NCBI GenBank assembly: GCA_027257055.1
Contig: JAPVLO010000570.1
Location: 1,440,001 to 1,504,000, forward strand
Source: Cephalopachus bancanus
Lineage: Eukaryota > Chordata > Mammalia > Primates > Tarsiidae
Direction: 5' to 3'
Length of the DNA stretch: 64,000 bases
Shown: positions 1 through 12,191 of the stretch, in pieces
Layout of the letters: every line of letters starts with the position of its first letter
Numbering within the stretch: the first letter of the stretch is position 1
Program-made: the position numbers and the translations under genes
Notes under the pieces: model-generated
Databases searched by the model: none
Seen by the model: the letters and a program-made list of their open reading frames with translations, nothing else
What the model was told of the DNA's origin: nothing

Positions 1-1199
1 ACTTCATCTTTTGTGTTTCTGTTTGTGCTTATTTGGTTTTTTTCTTTTTTTTTCTTGGTCAGTCTAGCTAAGGGACCATCGATCTTGTTTATCCTTTTGA
101 AGAATCAGCTTTTTGTTTCATTGATTTTTTTTATTATCTTTTTCTCTTCTATGTCCTGGATTTGGGCTTTTATTTTGATGATCTGGATTCATCTGCTGAA
201 ATTAGGATTTTTGTGGTCGTGTTTTTCCAGCTTCCTGAGGTGGCTTGTTAGGCTGCTAATTTGTGTTCCTTACATTTTATTCATGTGTGTTTGTAGGGAT
301 ATAAATTCTGCTTTTACTACAGCTTTTACGGCATCCCAGATATTTTGGTAAGTTGTTTCTTCATTTTCATTTGTTTCCAGGTATCTTTTGATCTCTGTTT
401 TGATTTCATCATTGACCCAGGAGTTGTTTAACATCGTGCTGTTTAGTGTCCATATCTCTGTGGGTTTGGGGGAGGCCTTGTTGGTGTCAATGTTTATTTT
501 TATTCCATTGTGGTCTGAGAAGGTGCATGGCAGAATTTCTGTCCTTTTAAATTTGCTTATGCTTGATTTATGGCCAATTATGTGGTCGATCTTAGAATAC
601 GCTCCATGCGGTAATGAGTAAAATGTGTATTCTGTGGCATTTGGGTGGAGTGTCCTGTAGGTATCAGTTAAGTCCATTTGATCCAGAATCACATTGAGGT
701 TCCGGATCTCCTTGCTGATTTTTTGTCCTGATGATCTGTCTAGGGTTGTGAGTGGGGTATTAAATTCCCCGGTTATGATGGTGTTAGAGTCAATATCTTT
801 CTTTAGTTTTCCAAGAAGTTGCTTTATGAAAGTTGGCACACATATGTTGGGTGCATATATGTTTAGGATAGATATTTCTTGTTGATGGAGTGAAGCTTTT
901 ATCATGATGTAGTGGCCCTCTCTATCTTTTTTAATTTTTGATACCTTAAATGGTATTTTGTCTGAAATTACGATCGCGACTCCTCCTTTCTTTTGTGTTC
1001 CATTCACCTGATAATTTGTTTCCCATCCTCTTACTTTGAGTTTGTGTATGTCCTTTCTCGTGAGATGGGTCTTTTGATGGCAATATATTGTTGCCTGGTG
1101 ATATTTTATTCACTTTGCCATTCTATGTCTTTTCAGTGATGCATGTAGTCCATTCACATTCAGGCTAATTATTGAAATGTGTGAGTTCATCCCTATCAT
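1..1199 (-). pseudogene. L1 ORF2 endonuclease domain, partial and broken
   Basis: ORF2 starts at the ATG at 1199 (peptide begins MIGMNSHISIISLN). The frame breaks once before 1007, where a 245-residue open stretch (1007-270) covers most of the APE-like endonuclease. It shows the family's IDHIIGHK and FSDHNGIKI (SDH catalytic motif) and the linker DIWDAVKAVVKAEF-like segment. In an active L1 this domain nicks the target at TTTT/AA sites. The reverse transcriptase lies outside the window. Frame loss shows a dead copy. Confidence 0.9.
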
Positions 1200-1319
1200 A
1201 GAGTTCTTATAGAGTTGTTGTTCTTCCACTCAGTTTTTTTTTTCTTTCTTTTGGTTTGGGGGTTGGTTCATGTATATTTTATTCTTTTCCCTGTACTCTT
1301 GTGAAGAACGTTGTTCTTT

Positions 1320-2239
1320 TTTCCTTTTCTTCTCTTTAGTACTTTCTTACGTGTTTCATGTAGAGGTGGTTTGGTGGCAGCATAAGTTTTTAGGGATTGG
1401 ACATCTTGGAAAGATTTTAATTCTCCCTCGCTGATGAAGCTTAGCTTGGCCAGGTAGGTTATTCTTGGTTGAAATTGTTTATCTTTTAGGACTTTGAAGA
1501 TAGGGCTCCAAGCTCTCCTAGCCTGAAGGGTTTCTGTAGATAAATCTGTTGCTATTTTGATTGGTCTTCCATGGTAAGTGATCTGGCCTTTTTCTCTTGC
1601 TGCCTTTAGGATTTTTTTCTTTTATGCCTACTTTGTTTAGGGAAATTATTATGTGTCTAGGAGTTGGTCTTCTGATTTGTTGTCTTGCAGGGGATCTCTG
1701 AATCTCTTGTGTTTGAGTTTTTGCATCACTGATTAGATAAGGGAAGTTTTCTTGAATGATCTCATGGAAAGTTCGTTCCAGTGTCTTCTCTGTCTCGCTT
1801 TCTGCCTCAGGAAGTCCAATTGTTCTTAGGTTTATTCTCTTGAAGTAATCACTCATCTCTTGAAGGGTTTGTTCTGTCTTTTTGAGCTTGTTTTCTGTGT
1901 TTTTAAGAGTTTTAGTTAGTTCTATATTTTGGTCCTCAAGCTCTGAGAGTCTTTCTACTGCTTGGGTAATTCTGCTTTCCATGCTTATTGGTTGTTATTT
2001 ATTTCATTCACAGTATTCTTTATTACTGTTATCTCAGATATCAACTCCTTCCTAGTTTCTTTTTGTGTCTCTTCCATTCTTTTTAATCTCACCATTAATG
2101 TCTTGATATCTAGGTTTGTAGTTTGAGACCCTTCATTCTGGGGGCTCTTCATTGTTTGCATTCCAAAGTCAGTTTTCTCAGTGTCTGCCCTCCCAGGGGT
2201 CTGGGAGAGACCCATATTCTTCTTTTGCTTTTTCTTCAT
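1320..2239 (-). pseudogene. L1 ORF1 (RNA-binding chaperone), broken
   Basis: The N-terminal 84 residues (2239-1985, starting MKKKQKKNMGLSQTPGR) form the basic start and the beginning of a heptad-type coiled coil, and end at an in-frame stop. The frame reopens at 1982 and runs to 1518 with the rest of the coiled coil, the RRM (DYFKRINLRTIGLPEAE) and the first part of the C-terminal domain (RRPTPRHIII). A frameshift in a T-rich run near 1612-1620 then destroys the C-terminal domain. The start matches the canonical ORF1 start of the related copy at 7115. Confidence 0.9.
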
Positions 2240-3572
2240 TTGTGTAGATTTTTCTCTCTCTCCTCCTTTCCCTCTCCTTCTTTAATTCTGTTGTTGAGGG
2301 AAGTGGGGTTGCTTTTATTTCTCTTCTGCAATATCCTGTTCTTCCTTATGAAGGTCTTCTGACTTTGTTCACTTTTGAAGTTGGTGTGTATGCTGCAATC
2401 TGTACTTTTTGCAGTTTTGAGGTTTAATTGAGGGGGAAGCTGTGGTTCAGAATGTATATGCTGATTCTAGCATCCATGAACAGGTGTATGAGCACTCTAG
2501 AACCTATTTCCCTCTGTCTTACAATCTGTCCATTCAGCAGTATGTAGTCTTGATTCCTAGATTTAAGTGGAGGTATAAAAGAGAAAAATAATGGAGGAAG
2601 GGGGGTCAATAGGAAGTTAAAGAGAGAGAAGAACGAGAGGGAAAACAGACATACATACCAACTATCAGGTGAGAAAGAGACACAAGGCCAGAAAGAAGTG
2701 AAAAAAGACATGTAAGAAAGAGTCCCTAAAGAATACTGATAGCTACACAGAGACAGACCAATATAATCATGAAACAGTGTAGGTCAAAAAGCAAACAACA
2801 AACGTGATCAAAATAAACAGTCAAAATAGTAAAATCATAAGTCACAATAAGAGATCAGACTAAAATCACTTCAGCTCTGATCTCCGGCCTCTCCCCTTGG
2901 TTTTTCATTGCAGGCAGCTAGATTTGCTCACAGTTTGGGTTTGGCTGCCTGGGAGTTGCTTTTGTCTGATTCAGCTTAGGAGTGGGGCTTTGTCTCCTGT
3001 TTAACGACGTTACCTTAGGAACTGAGGTGGAGTTTGTTGATTGGTGGGCAGGGCAATGGAAATATCTGCCTGGAGAAAGGTGGAGGCAGATTCTCATTCA
3101 TAGATCCCTTTCTCTCTGCTTGTCTGGGTCCCCAAGCTTGGGGTCACATGCTGAGTGCCTCAGCCAGGGTAGGTCCAGAGCTCCAGTGCTCCAAATCTCC
3201 AATCAGCAGGTGGTGAGTGTCAAGAGTGGCCCTGGGCCCCCCACAGGGCACTTCAGCCTTAAATGGAACTGTTGTCTCTGTGGGGCAGGTGCCGAGAGCC
3301 TCCCTGAGTGACCAGAGGCTTGGTGCTGTGTGCCAGGCAGGAGACGATATAGCCAGAGAGTTAGTTGAGACCCGAGACTCCCACGCATGCAGTGGAACAG
3401 CAGCAGCAGGAGGCCGCCATATCCGGCCCTGTGAGTGTCCAAAGGTCCTCAGGCCTCGGACCAGCATGGCTGGTGGTGGGCTGGGGGATGGGGGAAGAAA
3501 AGTGAGAATCTTTTTGGGAACGCACGTTTGGAGAATCTCACAAGTTCACCTATGCCATCGCCATCTTGTTCC
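2240..3572 (-). promoter_or_regulatory. L1 5' UTR / internal promoter region
   Basis: A non-coding, GC-richer stretch upstream of ORF1 and co-linear with 5579-7114 in the opposite orientation. It begins with the AAGATGGC box, which in human L1 binds YY1 and positions the Pol II start. Promoter function here is inferred from family and position only. Confidence 0.75.
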
Positions 3573-3907
3573 CTTCCCTACGATCTCTTATCAATGTATC
3601 TTACAGTTATACCATGACTAATTCCTATTATTTTTATTTCTATTTTTAGTCAGCTCCATACAAATCACTGAACGTTGGCTATGCATTTTTTAGCATAAAA
3701 TCAAATAAAAATTATTTAATTATATATTTAATGTATATATATCATATATGGTTATTTTATTGATATATCTATCATTTTATATTTATATATGAATTGTTAT
3801 TTTATTTACATACATTTAATTATTTATTTAAATTAGGTTTTGAAGACATCTCTTAATCACTTTGTGCAAAGTTGTACCATCCCAATTCTTCTCACTGATA
3901 CATTTGA
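3573..3907. other. AT-rich spacer, no feature
   Basis: Low-complexity TA/TTTA-rich DNA (notably 3710-3830) between an L1 5' end and an LTR. No ORF or repeat family is recognised. Confidence 0.6.
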
Positions 3908-4303
3908 TAAGGTTTTAGACAATTTTGTGTTGCTATGAAATTTAGAAAAAAGAGGTTTATTCATTTCACAATTTTGGTGGCTGAAAAACACAAGATTGCA
4001 TGGCTGTGTCTGGTGAGGGCCTCAGGCTGCTTCCACTCATTACAGACAATGGAAGAAGAGCTGGCATGTGCACAGAGATCACATGCTCCTTGGACAGAAA
4101 CTAAAGAAGTCAGACTCTTTTCAGCAATTCCCTTTTTTATCATGAACTAATCAATTCCTCCCAAAAGGTAATTAATCTATTTATGATCAATCCCCTTTAT
4201 GGCCCAAACACCTCCCACTAGGCTTTACCTCTGAACACTGCAACATTGGAAAAAAAATTTCAATATGAGTTTTGGTGAGGACAGATAAACTATATTCAAG
4301 TCA
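3908..4303 (-). mobile_element. Solo LTR of MaLR (ERVL-MaLR, THE1/MST-like) type
   Basis: Read on the minus strand it begins TGACTTGAATATAGTTTATC and runs through a segment equivalent to 'cctcaccaaaactcatattgaaatt'. The plus strand shows the diagnostic phrases 'ggtgagggcctcaggctgc', 'cacctcccactaggc' and 'agaggtttattcatttcac' of THE1/MST/MLT1 LTRs. About 395 bp fits one LTR. No internal retroviral sequence adjoins it. Divergence is high, so the subfamily is not assigned. Confidence 0.75.
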
Positions 4304-5131
4304 TGTAAGATAACTATTAGAGATAAAAATCCACACAGCTATGCATCTGAACAGCTGGAGAAAATGGCTACAAAGGAGAATGAAAGAGATGTTTTTACAT
4401 GCAAGCACAAGCAATAAAGAGATTGAGAAAATCTGAGGTCTAGAGGGAAAATTTGTTGACTGTAAATTAAGAGAATGTTTCCAACATTCCCACCTTGAGA
4501 TGAAGTTACAAGTGAGATGCAGGTTGAAAGCAGGATGGAGTGAGAAACTTGTCAGTTTGTAGATCCAGAAAGGTGAGAAGCAGAACTAAAGCACTTGTAA
4601 GGGTGGATCACAGCCAAAAGAAATAGGAGCTTTGCTCTCTGCATTCAGTAAAAGGCTTCATCATCTAGCACTACAAAATGCTCAGTAAACAATAACAAAT
4701 ATTATATTTTATGCACATGCATATGTGCATATACCTGTCCAACTGCCTGTCATTATAGAAGAAACATTGGTTTTGAAGTAAAAAACAAAACAAAGCAAAA
4801 ACTGGGCTTATGTTCTAGCTGGCTCCACAATTTACTAGGTGAGTGATCATCAGTTTTACAATTTTTTATTCTCTCGAAGTTTCAATTGCTTTATCAGTAA
4901 TGTGAAACTTTAATAATTATGTCTACCTAAAAAATTCATACATATTAGCATTCACCACATAAGAAAATTAGCAGTGCCACCACTAATACAGTCAATTTCT
5001 TTGCTGCTACTATTTATCTTACCATTCGTAACCAGATTCTCTCCTTCAATGCTACGTAATCCTGTCTCAGGACTGCCATAGAAGAAACAGATAAACACAC
5101 TCACACATGGATACACACAACTCAGCACCAC
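4304..5131. other. Intergenic DNA without recognised feature
   Basis: No ORF with codon-like structure and no repeat family that I recognise. Confidence 0.5.
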
Positions 5132-5144
5132 ACACTAGAATTTA
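5132..5144. repeat. 13-bp TSD, left copy
   Basis: acactagaattta, identical to 14308-14320. The pair brackets the split minus-strand L1 (5145-14307). Confidence 0.9.
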
Positions 5145-5578
5145 CTTATTTAAATTTATTTTTTACTTTAAAGACGTGGGTTACAATTCAGGGTTAGGTA
5201 TACAAATTTTTATTAAGCAGGTACTCTTGTTGAGGAGGCGTGCCTTCCCCTCCCCTGGAAGATTTTCACTACCTCAAATCTCACCTCCTCCTGCCCCAGC
5301 AGTTTCCCATACTGCCAATCCCTTTCTTATAGGATTATGATAATTGTTCAAGGTCCACTTATGAGCGTGAACATATGGTACTCTATTCTTTGTTTCTGTG
5401 ATTGGTCACTGAGTATGATAGACTCTAAATCCATCCAAGTTGTTGTGAAGTCCATATGTTTGTGGTTCTTTATAACTGATATTCAATTGTGTATATGCAC
5501 CACACTCTCTTTATCCAGTCCAGTTTTGATGGGCAACATGGTTGGTTCCATGATATTGCCATTGTGAAGAGTGCTGCA
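5145..5578 (-). mobile_element. 3' end of minus-strand L1 (L1-C), left part
   Basis: The A-rich tail (plus-strand T-rich) follows the left TSD, then the 3' UTR and the last ORF2 codons. The element is interrupted at the duplicated agtgctgca (5570-5578) by a full-length plus-strand L1 and resumes at 12192. Confidence 0.92.
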
Positions 5579-7114
5579 GGAGTTTTGGTAAGATGGCAAT
5601 GGCATAAGTGGATTTGTGAGAATCTCCGAATGTGAGTTCCCAAAAAGAATCTTACTTTTCTTCCCCACCCCCAACCCACCACCAGCTGCACTGGTCCAAG
5701 GTCCAGGGAACTTCGGAACCACCCAGGGCTGGATATTGCGGCCCCTGGCTGCTGCTGCTCCACTATATGTGACTCCTGCCATGCAGGAGTCCCAGGTCTC
5801 GGCTCCCTCCCTGGCTACATCCTCTTGCCCAGCACCCAGCACCAAGCCGCCAGTCACCCAAGGAGGCTCTGGCTGCCCTCTCCTCAGAGATGCTGGTCCC
5901 ATTTCTGGCTGAAGTACTGTGTGAGGGACCCAGGGCCAATCTTGCCACCCACTGCCTGCCCTTTGGAGCTTTGGAGCTCTGGAGCTCTGGGCCTACCCTG
6001 GCTGAGGCACTCAGCACGAAATGAGGTGCTGATCAGAGACTCTCAGTTCCAGAGGAGGGAACTCTTGATCCCCTCCTCCACCCCAGCCTGCTGATGGCAC
6101 CCCAGATCCAGTGCCCCGCTGTGCAGCTGATCCCCAGTGCCTCCCACTCCATCACAGTCCATCACAGTGGAACACACAGGGACCTAGATGAGCAGAGAGA
6201 AAAGATCTGTGAAAGTGAAGCTGCCACCTCGGCCATTCTCCAGGCAGAGATTTGCATTGCCCTGCCCACCTATCAACAGCCTCCACCTTGGTTCCTAAGG
6301 TAACATCGCTAAACAGGAGACAAAGCCCCTCCCCTGTTGAATAAGACAAAGGCAATGTCACAGACCTCCCAGGCAGCAGGCTAAAAAAAAAACAAACCCA
6401 AGCTGCCAGTAAATCTAGCTGCCTGCAAGGAAAACAGAGGGGAGAGTCTGGAGATCAGAACTGAAAAGACACGCAGGAAAGATTCCAGAGCTAGTCTGAT
6501 CTCTTATTTTGACATTTGATTTTTATCATTTTGACTGTTTGTTTTGCTCACTTTTGTTCACTTTCTGACTTATACTATCTGTTTTATGATTTTATTGGTC
6601 TGTCTCTGTGTAGCTACCGGTATACTTTAAATAATTTGGCTCACTTGTTTTTCTTACTTCTCTCCAGCCTTGTGTCTCTTTTTTACCTGTTAGTTGGTAT
6701 GTATGTCTGTTTTCCCTCTCACTCTCCGCTTTCTAACTTCCTATTGACCCCAGCTTCCTCCATTATTTTCCTCTTTTATACCTTCTTCTGGTCCAGGGAG
6801 CAAACCTACATACCGCTGCACAGACAGATTGTAAGGCAGTGGGAAATAAGTTCGAGTGTGCTCATACACCTCTGGGTAGATGCTGGAATCAGCATATAGA
6901 TTCTGAATCACAGCCTGCCCCTCAATTAAACCTCAAAACTGCAATAAGTACAGCCCACAGCCCACACTTGAACCTCAAAAGTGAACAAAGCCAGAGGACC
7001 CTCAGAAGGAAGAACAGGGGATTGCACAAGCAAGACAAAAGCAAACCCACCTTCCCTGCAAAACAGAATTCTAGAACGGGAGGGAAAGGGAGAGAGAGAG
7101 AAAAGTCTACACAA
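5579..7114 (+). promoter_or_regulatory. L1-A 5' UTR / internal promoter
   Basis: About 1.5 kb upstream of ORF1, homologous to the inverted 2240-3572 copy. A GC-rich first half (5680-6130) gives way to a pyrimidine-rich second half (6480-6800). The start AAGATGGC suggests YY1-directed initiation. Activity is inferred, not shown. Confidence 0.75.
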
Positions 7115-8141
7115 ATGAAGAACGAGCAAAAGAAGAATATGGGTCTCTCCCAGAGCCCTAGGAGGGCAGACACTGAGAAAACTGACCTTGGAATGCCAAC
7201 AATGAAGAGGTCCCAGAATGACTGGTCCCAAACTATAAACCTAGATATCAAGATATTAATAGAGAGATTAAAAAGAATTGAGGAGAGACAAGAAGAAACT
7301 AGGAAGGAGCTGATATCTGAGATAACAATAATAAAGAATAATGTGAAAAAAATAAATAACAAACTGATAAGCATGAAAAGCAGAATTACCCCAGCAAAAG
7401 AAAGAATCTCAGAGCTTGAGGACCAAAATATAGAACTAACCCAAACTCAAAAACACAGAAAACAAGCTCAAAAAAACAGAACAAAACCTTCAAGAGATGA
7501 GCAATTACTTTAAGAGACTGAAACTAACAGCAATTGGCCCTCCTGAGGCAGAAAGAGAGACAGAGACCACACTGGAACAAACTTTCCATGAGATCATTCA
7601 AGAAAACTTCCCTTATTTAATCAGTGATGAAAAAATTCAAACACAAGAGATTCAGAGAACCCCTGCAAGACAACAAATGAGAAGGCCAACTCCTAGACAC
7701 ATAATAATTTTCCTAAACGAAGTAGGCATAAAAGAAAAAATCCTAAAGGCAACAAGAGAAAAAGGTCAGATCACCTACCATGGAAGACCAATTAGAATAG
7801 CAGCAGATTTATCTACAGAAACCCTGCAGACTAGGAGAGCATGGAACCCTAACTTAAAAGTCCTAAAAGATAATCAATTTCAACTGAGAATAACCTACCC
7901 AGCCAAGTTAAGCTTCATCAGTGAGGGAGAATTAAAATCTTTCCCAGATAGCCAATCCCTAAGAACTTATGCTGCCACAAAACCGCCTCTACATGAAACA
8001 CTTAAGTACTACACACAGAAGAAAAGGAAAAAAGAACAATGTTCTTCGCAAGAGTACAGGAAAAAGAATAAAATACACATGAACCAAGCCCCAAACCAAA
8101 AGAAAGACAAAAAACTAAGTAGAAGAACAACAGTTCTATAA
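7115..8141 (+). pseudogene. L1-A ORF1, frameshifted
   Basis: The start ATG at 7115 gives MKNEQKKNMGLSQSPRRA, matching the start of the copy at 2239. A basic N-terminus and coiled coil (with LIERLKRIEERQEETRKEL) run to about 7495. There an indel in the A-rich run near 7470-7490 moves the RRM and C-terminal domain (SNYFKRLKLTAIGPPEAE, then RRPTPRHIII and ISEGELKSFPD) into another frame, open from 7497 to 8141. An intact ORF1p is about 320-340 aa, trimerises and binds L1 RNA. Confidence 0.92.
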
Positions 8142-8148
8142 GAACTCT

Positions 8149-11100
8149 ATGATAAGGGCAAACTCTCCCATTTCAATAATTAGCCTGAATGCGAATGGAC
8201 TAAATGCACCACTGAAAAGACAAGAATGGCAAAATGGATAAAATATCACCTGGCAACAATATACTGCCATTTAGAGACCCATCTCACTAGAAAGGACATG
8301 CACAGACTCAAAGTAAGAGGATGGGTAACAAATTTTCAGGTGAATGGAACACAAAAGAAAAGAGGAGTCGAAATCATAATTTCAGACAAAATACCATTTA
8401 AGCTATCAAAAATTAAAAAAGATACAGAGGGCCACTACATAATGATAAAAGCTTCACTCCATCAACAAGAAATACCTATCCTAAACATATGCACCCAACA
8501 TAGGTGTGCCAACTTTCATAAAGCAACTTCTAGGAAAACTAAAGAAAGATATTGACTCTAACACCATCATAACTGGGGAATTTAATACCCCACTCACAAC
8601 CCTAGACAGATCATCAGGACAAAAAATCACCAATAAGATCCGGAATCTCAATTTGACACTTGATCAAATGGACTTAATTGATACCTACAGAACACTCCAT
8701 CCAAAGACCACAGAATTCACATTCTACTCATTACCACATGGAATGTATTTTAAGATCGACCACATAATTGTCCATAAATTAAGCACAAGCAAATTTAAAA
8801 GGACTAGAATTTTACCATGCAACTTCTCTGATCACAGTGGAATAAAAATAAACATTAATATCAACAAGGTTCCCCCAAAACCCACAAAGACATGGACACT
8901 AAACAGCACGATGCTAAACAACTCCTGGGTAAACTGTGAAATCAAAACAGAGATCAAAGGATACCTGGAAACAAATGAAAATGAAGAAACATCTTACTAA
9001 AATCTCTGGGATGCTATGAAAACTGTGGTAAGAGGGGAATTTATATCCTACAAACGCACATGAAGAAAATGGAAGGATCACAAATTAACAGCCTAACAAG
9101 CCACCTAAGGAAGCTGGAAAAGCAAGACCACAAAAACCCTGATTTCAGCAGAAGAATCCAGATCACCAAAATAAAAGCCCAAATCCAGGACATAGAAGAC
9201 AAAAAGATAATACAAAAAATCAATGAAACAAAAAGCTGGTTCTTTGAAAGGATAAACAAGATCAGTGGTCCCCTAGCTAGACTGACCAAGAAAAAGAGAA
9301 AAAAACCCAGATAAGCACAATCAGAAACACAAAAAATGAAGTCACATCTGATCCTGAAGAAATACAAAAGATCATTAGAGACTACTATCTACACTTGTAT
9401 GGAAACAAACTTGAAAACCTCAAGGAAATGGAGGACTTTCTGTCATCACACAACCTGCCTGGTTGAAACATGAATTAATTGAGTCCCTAAATAGACCAAT
9501 AACAATCAAGGAAATTGACTACATAATAAGAAAACTACCTACAAAAAAAAGCCCTCGACCAGATGGCTTTCCAGCAGAATTCTACAAGGCATTTAAGGAG
9601 GAGCTGATTCCAATCCTACTGAAGGTATTCTAGGCAATTGAGAAAGATGGAACTCTCCCCAAATCCTTTTATGAAGTTAACATCACATTGATACCCAAGC
9701 CAGGTAAAGACCCGGTAAAGAAAAAAAACGATAGTCCAATATGTTTGATGAGCATAGATGCTAAAATTCTCAACAAGATCCTAGCAAACTGGATTCAACA
9801 GCACATCTCAAAAATCATCCATCATGACCAAGTAGGCTTCTTCCCTGGGATGCAAGGCTGGTTCAACATACCTAAAACCATAAATGTAATTAAATACATC
9901 AACAGATGTCAAAACAAAACCACATGAATATATCATCAGATGCAGAAAAAGCTTTTGATAAAATCCAGCACCGTTTCTTGATAAAAACCCTCAAACATCT
10001 AGGCATACGGGGAACATACCTCAAAATAATAAAGCCATCTACGAGAAACCTACTGCCTGCACACCCCTAAATGGACAAAAATTGGAACCATTTCCCCTGA
10101 AAACTGGAAGAAGACAAGGATGCCCACTCTCACCCCTCCTGTTCAATATAGTATTGAAGTCCTGGCTAGAGCAATCAGAGAAGTGAAGGCAATCAGGGAT
10201 ATCCAAATAGGAAAAGAGGAAGTCAAGTTATCTCTCTTTGCAGATGACATGATTGTGTATCTTGAAAACCCAAGAGAATCTGTCAAAAACCTCCTTACAC
10301 TGATAAAGGCTTTTGGCAAAGTCTCAGGATATAAAATAAATGTGCAAAAGACAATTGCATTTCTTTAAACCAATAATAAACAAACAAAAACTTAAATAAA
10401 AAGCACAATTGCATTCACAATAGCCACAAAAAAATGAAATACTTTGGCATCTTCCTAACAAGAGGCATGAAAGACCTTTACAATGAAAACTATAAAACTC
10501 TGCTCAAAGAAATCAAAGATGACACAAACAAGTGGAAAAATATCCCATGTTCTTGGGTTGGAAGAATCCACATTGTGAAGATTTCCATCTTACCTAAGGC
10601 AATCTACAGATTCAAAGCAATACCTATCAAATTACCAGCAACATTCTTCTCAGACCTAGAAAAAACAACACAGGAATTCATATGGAAACACAGACGATCA
10701 AGAATAGCCAGAATAATCCTCAGCAAAAAATACAAAGCAGGCGTTATCCAATTACTAGACTTCAAACATTACTATAAAGCTACAATCATCAAAATAGCTT
10801 GGTACTGGTATAGGAACAGGCATACAGATCAATGTAATAGAATTGAGATTCCAGAAGCAAAACCTCAATTTTTCAACCAACTCTTCTTTGATAAAGCCTC
10901 CACCACCTACCACTGGGGAAAGGAGAACTTATTCAATAAGTGGTGCTGGGAAAACTGGCTGACCACATGCAGAAGACTGAAACAGGACCCCTATATATCC
11001 CCATACACAAAAATTAACTCCAAATGGATCAGAGACATAAATGTAAAATCTCAAGTCATAAGAACCTTAGAAAATGAAGGACATACACTCATGGAAATTG

Positions 11101-11897
11101 GAACTGGCATCCAATTCCTGAACAAACCTGAAATCCACAGGTCATAAGAGATAAGATAGACAAGTGGGACCTCATTAAACGGACAAGCTTCTGCAAAGCC
11201 AAAGAAACCATCAAGAGCGCAGGGAGACAGCCTACAGACTGGGAAAAAGTATTTGCCAACTCCAGGTCTTACAAAGGCTTAACATCTTGGATCTATAAGG
11301 AACTCAAATGTGCTGGAAAGAAAAAAAAAATAACCCCTTATAAAATGGGCAAAAGATATGAACAGACACTTCACAAAGGAAGACATCTGGGTGGCCAACA
11401 GACACATGAAGAAATGTTCAACCTCACTAATCATCAAGGAGATGAAAATCAAAACCACACTGAGATACCACCTAACTCCAGTCAGAATGGCAATTATCAG
11501 TAACAAAAAATAAGTTGCTGGAGAGGGTATGGTGAAAAGGGAACAATTCTACACTGTGGGTGGGAGTGTAAACTAGTGCAACCTCTGTGGAAAGCAGTGT
11601 GGCGATTCCTAAAAGCTCTTAATATCAGCCTCCCATATGACCCTGCAATCCCCCTACTGGGAATATACCCTCAAGAACTCAAATCACTATATCACATAGA
11701 TACCTGCACACGAATGTTTATCGCAGCATTGTTCAAAATAGCAAGAACCTGGAAGCAACCACGCTGCCCATCAAAAGAGGACTGGATTTAAAAAATGTGG
11801 TACATATACATGTGTAATACTACGCAGCCATAAAAAAGAACAAAATCATGAATTTTTCAGCAACCTGAATGGAACTAAAGTCTATAATACTGAGTGA
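8149..11897 (+). pseudogene. L1-A ORF2 (endonuclease-reverse transcriptase), multiply broken
   Basis: ORF2 begins at the ATG at 8149 and its natural stop is TGA 11895-11897. Domains in order are: APE-type endonuclease in two frames (8226-8555 and 8506-9000, with FSDHSGIKI), Z/linker (9060-9314, ending [19 protein letters not shown]), RT (9688-9927, [20 protein letters not shown], then [16 protein letters not shown]; palm motif [14 protein letters not shown] within 10120-10368), thumb and connection (10434-11147), and the C-terminal Cys region with [16 protein letters not shown] (11576-11791). At least six frame breaks or stops separate these pieces, so the protein cannot be made. In active L1 it performs target-primed reverse transcription. 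Confidence 0.92.
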
Positions 11898-12191
11898 CCT
11901 CTCACAGAAACAAAGATCTGAGTATCACATGTTCTCATTCATATAGTGGACCTTCATCATCCAACATGTTACTGTACAAAAATGACTGCTAGTGGTGGGA
12001 AACTATGGGGGGGAGGGGAAGGGAGATAGGATTAGTGGTAGTAAACATCTGTCTGGGGACTGGGAGACACGTTTTATCAACAAGGGTGCCTGAACGAAGC
12101 ATATTTGTGTACCTAACCCTTAACTGTATTAACTGTAACCCTTAATTGTACCCCACAATATCATAAGAAAAAATATTTATTATTAAAAAAA

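Larger units (their letters stand above)
1..3572 (-). mobile_element. L1 retrotransposon, 5' half, minus strand (L1-1)
   Basis: On the minus strand this reads 5' UTR (3572 to 2240), ORF1 (2239 to about 1320) and ORF2 endonuclease (1199 to 1), so the element leaves the window at its ORF2 and its 3' end is not seen. The 5' end carries a YY1-like AAGATGGC (plus-strand gccatctt at 3560-3567), as in the other full-length L1s here. The 5' UTR is of the same type as that of the L1 at 5579-12191. Both ORFs are broken. The TSD cannot be tested because one end lies outside the window. Confidence 0.93.
5579..12191 (+). mobile_element. Full-length L1 retrotransposon (L1-A), decayed
   Basis: A complete 6.6-kb L1: 5' UTR with YY1-like AAGATGGC at 5590-5597, ORF1 from 7115, ORF2 8149-11897, 3' UTR and an A-rich tail ending about 12190. 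It is flanked by agtgctgca (5570-5578) and agtgctaca (12192-12200), a 9-bp TSD with one mismatch, taken from the older minus-strand L1 it landed in. Both ORFs contain frameshifts and stops, so it is not autonomous now. Confidence 0.93.

Noticed and set aside
5470..6361. Several frames of 70-140 codons in the GC-rich block
   Set aside because: They lie in the L1-A 5' UTR, overlap on both strands, and recur as different frames in the L1-1 copy at 3000-3570.
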